DNA of 35,501 bases from Betaproteobacteria bacterium HGW-Betaproteobacteria-22 (lineage in GTDB: Bacteria > Pseudomonadota > Gammaproteobacteria > Burkholderiales > Methylophilaceae), in assembly GCA_002842285.1 (NCBI GenBank), contig PHCJ01000033.1, positions 1 through 35,501 on the forward strand, written 5' to 3'. Position numbers and translations under genes: made by a program. The notes under the pieces were generated by a model, which searched no databases, had not been told where the DNA came from, and saw only the letters and a program-made list of their open reading frames with translations. The stretch's first letter is position 1. Each line of letters starts with the position of its first letter. Of the stretch, positions 8,905 through 15,719 are shown piece after piece.

Positions 8905-8930
8905 GTCATTCCGACTCGCACCGAAATGAC
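8905..8930. repeat. REP-like hairpin, right of the GIY-YIG remnant
   Basis: GTCATTCCG (8905-8913) is nearly inverted in CCGAAATGAC (8921-8930) around a short ACTCGCA loop. The GTCATT/AATGAC ends match the style of the element on the other side of the pseudogene. It begins shortly after the hom stop in the direction of transcription, so it may also act as an mRNA-stabilising or attenuating hairpin. Confidence 0.5.
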
Positions 8931-8940
8931 GATAAGTGAA

Positions 8941-10254
8941 TTATTTAGCCAGTTCTTCCATGCGGATACGGACCACTTTGCCTGTAATCGCTGAAAGTGC
9001 TTCAATTGCCGCAATCGCGGCATTCATATTTTCCTCAACCGTGATGTGAGTCAAAATCACAATATCTGCTTCAGTTTCATTTTCTTCGGGCTCTTTTTGC
9101 ATCATGGCATCAATTGAAATCGCACGATCACCGAGAATTTTAGTCACTTCAGCCAGCACACCAGGCTTGTCACTGGCACGCAAACGCAGGTAATAGGCAC
9201 TTTTCACTTGATCAATTGGCAAAACAGGCAAGTCTTTTACCTGATCAGGCTGAAAAGCCAGGTAAGGCACACGCTGAGCGCTACTTGCATCAATCAGTCT
9301 TGCCACATCCATTAAGTCTGCCACAACCGAGCTGGCTGTAGGCTCAGCACCCGCACCTGCACCGTAATAAAGCGTAGGGCCAACTGCATCTCCCTTCACT
9401 ACAACGGCATTCATTGCGCCATTCACATTTGCAATCAGACGCTTCTCAGGAATGAGCGTTGGATGCACACGTAATTCAACGCCATCATCAGTACGTTTTG
9501 TAATCCCAAGTAATTTAACACGGTAGCCTAACTCTTCCGCATACTGAATATCAACTTGCTCCAATCTGGTAATGCCTTCTGTATAAGCCTCGTCAAATTT
9601 CATCGGCATTCCAAAAGCAATTGCTGACATAATCGTGAGTTTGTGGGCTGCATCAATCCCTTCCACATCAAAGGTCGGATCAGCCTCTGCATAACCCAAA
9701 CGCTGTGCTTCGCCAATCACATCCTGATAGCTTAGGCCTTTTTCACGCATTTCTGTCAGTATGAAATTGGTCGTACCGTTGATAATACCAGCCACCCACT
9801 CCACGTGATTAGCGCCCAACCCCTCGCGCAATGCTTTGATAATCGGGATGCCGCCAGCCACAGCTGCTTCAAATGCAACAATGACATTATTAGCACTGGC
9901 TGCAGAAAAAATCTCATTGCCATGTACGGCGATTAAAGCTTTATTTGCAGTCACAACATGTTTTTTATTGGCAATCGCGGCAAGCAGCAATGCCTTACTT
10001 ACGGTATAGCCACCGATAAGTTCAACCACAACATCTACCGATGGATGATTCACCACCGAGAAAGCATCATCCGTCACCACCACATCAGCAGCAACTTGTG
10101 CTTTTGCCATCTCGATGTTTCTATCGGCCACATGTGTTACCTTGATATTAACGCCTGTGCGCCGTGAAATTTCTTCTGCATTTCGTGTTAAAACCTTATA
10201 CGTACCGCCGCCAACTGTGCCTAAGCCCAATATGCCTACATTCAACTGTTTCAA
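8941..10254 (-). CDS. hom: Homoserine dehydrogenase
   Basis: Reduces aspartate semialdehyde to homoserine with NAD(P)H, the branch point to threonine and methionine. The 437-residue monofunctional enzyme has an N-terminal Rossmann fold (VGILGLGTVGGGTYKVL), the catalytic-domain segments AGIINGTTNFILTEM and EGIDAAHKL, and a C-terminal ACT domain (about 350-430) typical of threonine feedback control. The start is a TTG at 10254-10252 that overlaps the alaA stop in TTGA. A GGAG ribosome site lies 7 bases upstream and no better ATG exists, which supports the unusual start. Translation is probably coupled to alaA. Confidence 0.95.
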   Translation of the reverse strand: MKQLNVGILGLGTVGGGTYKVLTRNAEEISRRTGVNIKVTHVADRNIEMAKAQVAADVVVTDDAFSVVNHPSVDVVVELIGGYTVSKALLLAAIANKKHVVTANKALIAVHGNEIFSAASANNVIVAFEAAVAGGIPIIKALREGLGANHVEWVAGIINGTTNFILTEMREKGLSYQDVIGEAQRLGYAEADPTFDVEGIDAAHKLTIMSAIAFGMPMKFDEAYTEGITRLEQVDIQYAEELGYRVKLLGITKRTDDGVELRVHPTLIPEKRLIANVNGAMNAVVVKGDAVGPTLYYGAGAGAEPTASSVVADLMDVARLIDASSAQRVPYLAFQPDQVKDLPVLPIDQVKSAYYLRLRASDKPGVLAEVTKILGDRAISIDAMMQKEPEENETEADIVILTHITVEENMNAAIAAIEALSAITGKVVRIRMEELAK

Positions 10255-11498
10255 GCTTTTGCTCCATCTACTATTAATTCATGCTTTTTTCTGTAATTTT
10301 CCAAAAATCTGGCAATACGTTTAATGGCCTCGGTCAAATCGTCCACATTAGGCAAAAACACTACGCGGAAGTGATCTGGCGTTTTCCAATTAAAACCGGT
10401 GCCCTGCACCAGCAACACTTTTTCTTCCAGCAACAAATCTAGAATAAACTGCTGATCATCTTTAATTGGATAGACCTTAGGATCCAACCTTGGAAACAGA
10501 TACATTGCCGCCTGCGGTTTGGCACAGCTAACACCGGGAATCGCTGTCAGCAACTCATAAGCCACATCCCGTTGCTTACATAATCGCCCCTCGGGCGCGA
10601 CCAAGTCCTCTATGCTTTGATAACCACCCAACGCGGTTTGTATCGCCAACTGACCTGGCACATTGGCACACAGACGCATGGAAGCCAGCATATTCAGACC
10701 TTCAATATAGTCTTTCGCGTGCTTCTTCTCACCACTAAGAATCATCCAGCCGGCACGATAGCCACAGGTACGGTAATTCTTGGACAAGCCATTGAACGTC
10801 ACAAATAAAACATCATCTGCAAGCGATGCAATAGAAGTATGCACATTACCGTCATATAACACCTTGTCATAAATCTCGTCGGCAAAAATGACCAGACCAT
10901 AATTGCGTGCAATTTCAATAACGCCTTCTAAAATCTCGCGTGAATATAATGCACCGGTCGGATTATTGGGATTAATCACAACAATGCCGCGCGTATTGGC
11001 TGTGATTTTCGATTCTATATCCTTCAAATCAGGCATCCAGCCAGTGGCCTCATCACACAAATAATGACGTGCAGTACCGCCTGCCAAATTGACCGCAGCA
11101 GTCCACAGTGGGTAATCCGGCATGGGCACCAATATCTGGTCACCATTATTCAGCAAGCCCTGCATCGACATGACTATCAGCTCGGACACGCCATTGCCGA
11201 TAAAAATATCATCCACCGTCACACCCTGAATATGCTTGCTCTGCGTGTAGTGCATAATTGCCTTGCGTGGTTCAAACAAGCCTTTGCTATCCGTGTAACC
11301 GCCCGCCTTGCCCATGTTGCGAATCACATCCTGTTGAATCTCTTCAGGCACTTCAAACCCAAACGCCGCAGGGTTACCAATATTTAGCTTGATAATATGA
11401 TGACCTTCCTCTTCCATCTGTCGCGCGCGCTCGAGTACAGGCCCCCGAATATCGTAGCAGACGTTATTTAATTTATTGGATTTGAGTAATGGTTGCAT
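10251..11498 (-). CDS. alaA: Alanine-forming aminotransferase, AlaA family
   Basis: PLP-dependent fold-I aminotransferase. The sequence follows E. coli AlaA (glutamate-pyruvate transaminase) closely: SNKLNNVCYDIRGPVLERA at the N-terminus, LNIGNPAAFGF, VPMPDYPLWTAAV, VINPNNPTGALYS, FADEIYDK, and the PLP lysine Lys240 in FNGLSKNYR. The protein is 415 residues from the ATG at 11498. A TTG three codons upstream (11507) would also be in frame but adds nothing conserved. It is the first gene of the cluster with hom, whose start overlaps its stop. This alaA-hom-thrC order is familiar in betaproteobacteria. Alanine synthesis is the likely main role; other 2-oxoacid substrates are possible. Confidence 0.9.
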   Translation of the reverse strand: MQPLLKSNKLNNVCYDIRGPVLERARQMEEEGHHIIKLNIGNPAAFGFEVPEEIQQDVIRNMGKAGGYTDSKGLFEPRKAIMHYTQSKHIQGVTVDDIFIGNGVSELIVMSMQGLLNNGDQILVPMPDYPLWTAAVNLAGGTARHYLCDEATGWMPDLKDIESKITANTRGIVVINPNNPTGALYSREILEGVIEIARNYGLVIFADEIYDKVLYDGNVHTSIASLADDVLFVTFNGLSKNYRTCGYRAGWMILSGEKKHAKDYIEGLNMLASMRLCANVPGQLAIQTALGGYQSIEDLVAPEGRLCKQRDVAYELLTAIPGVSCAKPQAAMYLFPRLDPKVYPIKDDQQFILDLLLEEKVLLVQGTGFNWKTPDHFRVVFLPNVDDLTEAIKRIARFLENYRKKHELIVDGAKA

Positions 11499-11606
11499 GA
11501 TGCACAAGCGCTTGCTGTGTAAGCTAAATAGTGAAAGCTGATAGTTTACATTAGAATGATGCTTTGATTCAATGAAAGCCGTTGATAAACAAGGCCCATA
11601 TCAGCA

Positions 11607-11984
11607 ATGAAATTACATTTAACTACCGCAGAAAATAACTACCTGATTACCGCTTGTGACGAAAGCTTCATTGAAATTAACAAACAACGTTATCTGAGTA
11701 GTTTGATTGTGTTCCCAAATAAAATTATGGTCGATTGGCAAGCCACAGATTTTGCAACCCTGGATAACTTGCTCTTTCAGCCAATTGCGGCATTAAAACC
11801 GGAAGTTGTGTTATTGGGTACCGGTGTCAAACACCAGTTTTTGCACCCCAAACATTATGCATGCTTAACCGATAACGGCATCGCGCTGGAGTGCATGACT
11901 ACGGCAGCTGCATGCCGCACTTACAATATACTCATGAGTGAAGGTCGCCAGGTGGCGGCGGCACTTATACTATCAAGCAGATAA
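11607..11984 (+). CDS. Mth938-like (DUF498) domain protein
   Basis: A 125-residue single-domain protein of the Mth938/Xcc1710 family, related to eukaryotic NDUFAF3. Diagnostic parts are the FPNKIMVDWQ strand, the LLGTGVKHQFLHP segment and the C-terminal GIALECMTTAAACRTYNIL with the conserved MxTxxACRTYN pattern. Biochemical function in bacteria is not established. The eukaryotic relative assists respiratory complex I assembly, and whether this applies here is unknown. It starts at an ATG at 11607, is divergent from alaA, and is probably a single-gene unit because 365 bases separate it from prfC. Confidence 0.85.
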   Translation: MKLHLTTAENNYLITACDESFIEINKQRYLSSLIVFPNKIMVDWQATDFATLDNLLFQPIAALKPEVVLLGTGVKHQFLHPKHYACLTDNGIALECMTTAAACRTYNILMSEGRQVAAALILSSR

Positions 11985-12248
11985 TGGTATTGATGAAGCA
12001 AGCCCAACATAAGTGTTAAGCCGCCCGATTCAACAACCTGAGTTCAAGATTGTTACGCAAAACAGACGCCCAATAAACTGCGCCTAATGAATGACCGTCA
12101 TTATTTAACGTGAACATTTCCGCTCAATTTCGTTCACAATCGGTTTAATTCCAGCTAACGTGCCACTGACATGCGTCTCTACTTGCCCCCGAGGACTCAC
12201 TCACCACTATAAAGAGTTTCCCGTCAACCACGCGAATTTAATTTTTCT
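11985..12248. other. Intergenic region with possible decayed small reading frames
   Basis: No forward gene is apparent here. On the minus strand, two overlapping short frames look protein-like. A GTG-initiated 31-codon frame encodes GQVETHVSGTLAGIKPIVNE and ends near 12107. An ATG-initiated 33-codon frame encodes FTLNNDGHSLGAVYWASVLR and ends near 12019. A further open stretch just upstream, reading KLFIVVSESSGASRDAC, lies in another frame. This pattern fits one former gene broken by frameshifts, but none of it matches a family I recognise. Confidence 0.25.
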
Positions 12249-12280
12249 GAATCAATGAGCTTATCCGCTCGCATTGATTC
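12249..12280. promoter_or_regulatory. Inverted repeat upstream of prfC
   Basis: GAATCAATG (12249-12257) is perfectly inverted as CATTGATTC (12272-12280). AGC/GCT pairing extends the stem inward past a 2-base bulge to a TTATCC loop. It ends 69 bases before the prfC ATG. No T-run follows on the plus strand and the minus-strand exit is A-rich, so a terminator is unlikely. An operator or leader hairpin is possible. Confidence 0.4.
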
Positions 12281-12349
12281 CGGGAGTAACGGGATCATGT
12301 GTATTTCAGGTAAAATGCAGCCTTTGTATTTTTAAGTTTGATATCACCC

Positions 12350-13921
12350 ATGTCATTACAAGATGAAATCGCCCGCCGCCGTACCTTTGCTATCATTTCC
12401 CACCCGGATGCGGGTAAAACCACCCTCACCGAAAAATTGCTGTGGTTTGGTGGCGCTATTCAGGTAGCGGGTGAAGTACGTGGACGCAAAGCGACCCGTC
12501 ATGCCACTTCAGACTGGATGGAGCTGGAGAAACAGCGTGGCATCTCGGTGACCTCATCGGTAATGCAATTCCCCTACCGCGAGCACATGATTAACCTGCT
12601 CGACACCCCAGGCCACGATGACTTTTCAGAAGACACTTATCGCACGCTGACCGCAGTGGACTCGGCTGTCATGGTGATCGACTCGGTTAATGGTGTAGAA
12701 GCACAGACTATCAAACTGCTGAACGTCTGCCGTATGCGTGATACACCAATTATCACCTTCATCAACAAACTTGACCGCGAGAGCCGTGAGCCAATTGAAT
12801 TGCTCGATGAAATTGAAACAACGCTGGATATGGAATGCGCACCAATGACCTGGCCAATCGGGATGGGTAAATCTTTTCGTGGTGTGTACCACTTATATAA
12901 CAATGAAATCTCGTTTTTTGACCCGCGTGCAGAAAAAGGCACCTCCGAAATTATCAAAGGCCTGGATAACCCGCGCCTGGATGAGTTGCTAGGTAAACAG
13001 GCAGATGATTTGCGCGTGGATATTGAACTGGTACGCGGTGCATCACATAGTTTTGATAAAGCGCGTTATTTAAGTGGCAAACAGACGCCGGTGTTTTTTG
13101 GTTCAGCCATCAATAACTTTGGGGTGCAATCTCTTTTGGATGCGGTGGTGGACTTATCCCCGCCACCACAGACGCGTAACACTGCAAGCCGCATCATTGC
13201 CGCTGATGAGAACAAGTTCTCAGGTTTTGTGTTTAAAATTCAGGCGAATATGGATCCCAAACACCGCGACCGCATTGCTTTCCTGCGCGTGTGTTCAGGC
13301 CGTTTTGAACGTGGCATGAAAATCAAGCAAGTAGCTTCAGGTAAAACCTTAAGTATCAACAACGCGATCACTTTCATGGCGCAAGATCGCACCACCATGG
13401 ATGAAGCTTATTCAGGTGACATAATCGGGATTCCGAACCACGGCACAGTGAAGCTGGGTGACACGTTTACCGAAGGCGAAAACCTCAAGTTCACCGGTAT
13501 TCCTTCATTTGCTCCCGAGTTTTTCCGTCGCGCGCGTATCAAAAACCCCATGAAGATGAAGCAGCTGCAAATTGGCCTCAAGCAACTTTCTGAAGAAGGC
13601 GCGGCACAGCTGTTCCGCCCGCTGCTTTCTAACGACCTGATTTTGGGTGCTGTGGGTATGCTGCAGTTTGATGTGGTGGCGCATCGCCTGGAACATGAAT
13701 ATGGCGTGGATATGATTTTCGAACCTTATGATTGCTATACCGCCCGCTGGCTCAAAGGTAGCGATGCAGACTTAAAGGCAATCGCCGACAAATATGGTTT
13801 TAACGTGGGGCTGGATGCTGCTGACGACTACGTTTATTTGGCACCAAATCGGGTAAATCTGCAAATGGCGCAGGAACGTTACCCTGATATTGAATTTAAA
13901 GAAACGCGTGAGATCGCCTAG
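12350..13921 (+). CDS. prfC: Peptide chain release factor 3
   Basis: Translational GTPase that removes RF1 and RF2 from the ribosome after peptide release. From the ATG at 12350 the protein is 523 residues, the family length. It shows the G1 loop SHPDAGKTT (17-25), the G3 motif [12 protein letters not shown] and the G4 motif NKLDRESRE. The RF3-specific C-terminal half carries [13 protein letters not shown] and [12 protein letters not shown]. An in-frame TTG 12 bases upstream would add four residues, but [19 protein letters not shown] matches the normal N-terminus. No strong ribosome site is visible before the ATG. It is followed 11 bases later by the YchJ-like gene, so the two are likely co-transcribed. 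Confidence 0.97.
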   Translation: MSLQDEIARRRTFAIISHPDAGKTTLTEKLLWFGGAIQVAGEVRGRKATRHATSDWMELEKQRGISVTSSVMQFPYREHMINLLDTPGHDDFSEDTYRTLTAVDSAVMVIDSVNGVEAQTIKLLNVCRMRDTPIITFINKLDRESREPIELLDEIETTLDMECAPMTWPIGMGKSFRGVYHLYNNEISFFDPRAEKGTSEIIKGLDNPRLDELLGKQADDLRVDIELVRGASHSFDKARYLSGKQTPVFFGSAINNFGVQSLLDAVVDLSPPPQTRNTASRIIAADENKFSGFVFKIQANMDPKHRDRIAFLRVCSGRFERGMKIKQVASGKTLSINNAITFMAQDRTTMDEAYSGDIIGIPNHGTVKLGDTFTEGENLKFTGIPSFAPEFFRRARIKNPMKMKQLQIGLKQLSEEGAAQLFRPLLSNDLILGAVGMLQFDVVAHRLEHEYGVDMIFEPYDCYTARWLKGSDADLKAIADKYGFNVGLDAADDYVYLAPNRVNLQMAQERYPDIEFKETREIA

Positions 13922-13932
13922 AATCAGCCACA

Positions 13933-14334
13933 GTGACTACTAAAATGCAGCAAAAACCATGCCCCTGTGAAAGTGGTCAGCCTTATAGCAAATGCTGTGA
14001 GGTTTTTCATTCAGGTACGGTTGCACCAAATGCCAAAACTCTTATGCGCTCGCGTTACAGTGCTTATGTATTTGGATTAGAAAGCTATCTACTCAGCACT
14101 TGGCATCCTGACACCCAACCTGAGCAACTATCCCTATCTGGAGATAATGCGATTCGATGGCTGGGCTTGACAATCAAACGCTATGCAATGGTAAATCAGG
14201 ACAATGCAATCGTGGAGTTTGTTGCACGTTACAAATATGCGGATAAGTTAGGTGAAAAAGCTCTGAGATTACATGAAACCAGCCAATTCATACGGATGAA
14301 TGATCGCTGGTATTACGTAAATGGTGACTACTAA
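13933..14334 (+). CDS. YchJ-like SEC-C motif protein
   Basis: A 133-residue protein with an N-terminal SEC-C zinc-binding motif, KPCPCESGQPYSKCCEVFHSG, and the YchJ core: TLMRSRYSAYVFGLESYLLSTW, WLGLTIKR and EFVARYK. The C-terminal FIRMNDRWYYVNGDY completes the NTF2-like fold of the family. The cellular role is not established; SEC-C motifs bind Zn2+ and mediate protein contacts, as in SecA. Start choice is uncertain: a GTG at 13933 or an ATG at 13945, neither with a clear ribosome site. It follows prfC by 11 bases. Confidence 0.88.
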   Translation: MTTKMQQKPCPCESGQPYSKCCEVFHSGTVAPNAKTLMRSRYSAYVFGLESYLLSTWHPDTQPEQLSLSGDNAIRWLGLTIKRYAMVNQDNAIVEFVARYKYADKLGEKALRLHETSQFIRMNDRWYYVNGDY

Positions 14335-14354
14335 TGATATCGGGATAGCATACA

Positions 14355-14365
14355 CGTATCATACG
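14355..14365. promoter_or_regulatory. Short palindrome upstream of the 14434 gene
   Basis: CGTAT-C-ATACG is a perfect 5-bp inverted repeat with a single central base, between the YchJ-like gene and the winged-helix-like gene. A TAAAAT -10-like box at 14390-14395 lies downstream without a good -35. It may be a small operator; this is a symmetry observation only. Confidence 0.2.
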
Positions 14366-14397
14366 ACTGTCATTTTATATTCACACGATTAAAATAA

Positions 14398-14443
14398 CAT
14401 ACCACCTCAAGTCATGCTCTTGAGGGAAATGCCGTGGTGTATG
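14398..14443 (+). promoter_or_regulatory. Hairpin covering ribosome site and GTG start of the next gene
   Basis: CCTCAAG (14405-14411) pairs perfectly with CTTGAGG (14419-14425) around a 7-base loop, and the second arm contains the GAGGG ribosome site (14422-14426). Flanking bases extend the fold: CATACCAC (14398-14405) can pair with GTGG and TATG (14434-14443, two-base bulge), which includes the GTG start codon. Base C14405 can belong to only one of the two helices. Both the ribosome site and the start would be occluded, the arrangement expected of an RNA thermometer or other translational switch. Confidence 0.5.
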
Positions 14444-14952
14444 AAAAATCAGCAATTGGTTTTAATGAGTTTATCGACAAGAATCGCACATTAAACGTAC
14501 GTGAACGCCAGATATTGCTGCTAGTAAATGGCGAGCGGTCTTTAGAGGATCTGGGGAAATTCTTTAAAAAAGATCTGCTGATTAACACCATTCGAAAGCT
14601 GGAGTCCACTGGCTATATCTTACGTGCCAACCAACAACAGCAAACTATACAATTCACGCAATCCGTGATTGATACTCAAGCTACTAAAGCACCAATTTGC
14701 AAGAGAAAACTAGCGGCTGTGCAAGAGATATTAGTAAGGGCATGCGATGATTATTTGGGAATTATTGGACGCAGCATAAAGTTGCGCATTGAAGATTGTG
14801 AAAACGAAATAGATTTAAAATCTAGTATCTCAAACTGGCACATGGCCATGCGCGAGTCTAAGCTAGGCCGTGAGACTGCCAGCTTTTTAATGGAAAAGAT
14901 TCATCAAATACTTGACGCTGAAACATCTGATACGCTCAACCAGGTTTCATGA
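14434..14952 (+). CDS. Winged-helix-like regulator (unnamed betaproteobacterial family)
   Basis: A 172-residue protein I cannot name. Residues about 20-65 (RTLNVRERQILLLVNGERSLEDL, then TIRKLESTGYIL) look like a winged helix as in MarR/ArsR-type proteins. A polar linker follows, then a helical C-terminal domain (about 90-165). Similar two-part proteins with an [IL]LxxxxGxRSLxDL motif are common as hypothetical regulators in betaproteobacteria. The start is GTG at 14434, chosen because a GAGGG ribosome site lies exactly 7 bases upstream. That site is buried in a hairpin (14398-14443), which suggests controlled translation. No T-run terminator was seen after the stop. Likely a single-gene unit. 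Confidence 0.7.
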   Translation: MVYEKSAIGFNEFIDKNRTLNVRERQILLLVNGERSLEDLGKFFKKDLLINTIRKLESTGYILRANQQQQTIQFTQSVIDTQATKAPICKRKLAAVQEILVRACDDYLGIIGRSIKLRIEDCENEIDLKSSISNWHMAMRESKLGRETASFLMEKIHQILDAETSDTLNQVS

Positions 14953-15041
14953 TCCCGCTGAATGTATGTCCTCAATCAACGGCTTTATATTTTGTCTGCT
15001 TTAAAATTCTTAATGTAACAAGTGCGTAAATCGACGCCAGC

Positions 15042-15692
15042 TCAACCCACACCAACAATGGAACCTATCACTTCTTTAGGGATGCCGGAGGGGCCTACGG
15101 CCAGTTTAAGTTCCTCTCTTACATTCAGCCATTCGCCGTTTGCTGTTAAAAATCTGTACTCGTGAATCAGCAAGTCCATTGCATTCATATTCTGCAGATT
15201 AGCCATTACCTGTGGCAGGTCATCCTGATGAATATGCGCATGCCAAAAGCCGCTGTCTGCCATGAAGTGATCTTTGCTATAGCCAAACAGTTGACCGATA
15301 TTTTTGCTCACAAAGGTCAGGATGTATTCAGGCATCGGCGTTCTTGCAAAAAATATCATGGGGATTGCGTTGACAATTTCGCCAATACGTGATGTTTCAC
15401 GCTCTTTTTCCAGAACCTCCAAACGGCGCTGCTCAGACTCAATATCAGTCATGTCGTTTTGCACATTGAGGTGATGAATCTGTTCTTCCATGAGATGTAG
15501 CAACTCATGGCTTTTTAGCTGCATGGCATGCGCGAGGCTACTCACCGTTTTTAAGCTTGGCTGCTTCACCCCACGCTCTAGCATTGAAATGAACGTACGC
15601 TCCAACCCAGACAGTGAGGCTAGCATCTCCTGCGTAAGGCTGAGATCCTGACGTAATTTCTTTATGACGATACCAAATACAGATTTATGCAT
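15042..15692 (-). CDS. XRE-family regulator with PAS domain
   Basis: A 216-residue protein with an N-terminal XRE/Cro-type helix-turn-helix (about residues 7-62, with LTQEMLASLSGLERTFISML as the HTH). A short coiled linker (about 65-85) leads to a PAS domain (about 90-215; SKNIGQLFGYSKDHF, HIHQDDLPQV, EYRFLTANGEW). PAS domains sense small molecules, redox or light; no heme- or flavin-specific residues are obvious. No output domain follows, so DNA binding is presumably modulated by the PAS domain. It starts 27 bases after the stop of the CBS-PAS-GGDEF gene in the same direction, so the two probably form an operon. A GGAAAG ribosome site is close to the ATG at 15692. Confidence 0.85.
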   Translation of the reverse strand: MHKSVFGIVIKKLRQDLSLTQEMLASLSGLERTFISMLERGVKQPSLKTVSSLAHAMQLKSHELLHLMEEQIHHLNVQNDMTDIESEQRRLEVLEKERETSRIGEIVNAIPMIFFARTPMPEYILTFVSKNIGQLFGYSKDHFMADSGFWHAHIHQDDLPQVMANLQNMNAMDLLIHEYRFLTANGEWLNVREELKLAVGPSGIPKEVIGSIVGVG

Positions 15693-15719
15693 GCTTTCCC
15701 GATAGATTCACTAGATGAT

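Noticed and set aside
8731-9023. Open frames of 70-87 codons on both strands between hom and thrC
   Set aside because: They are shadows of the hom 3' end and the GIY-YIG remnant, which reads better as a broken gene.
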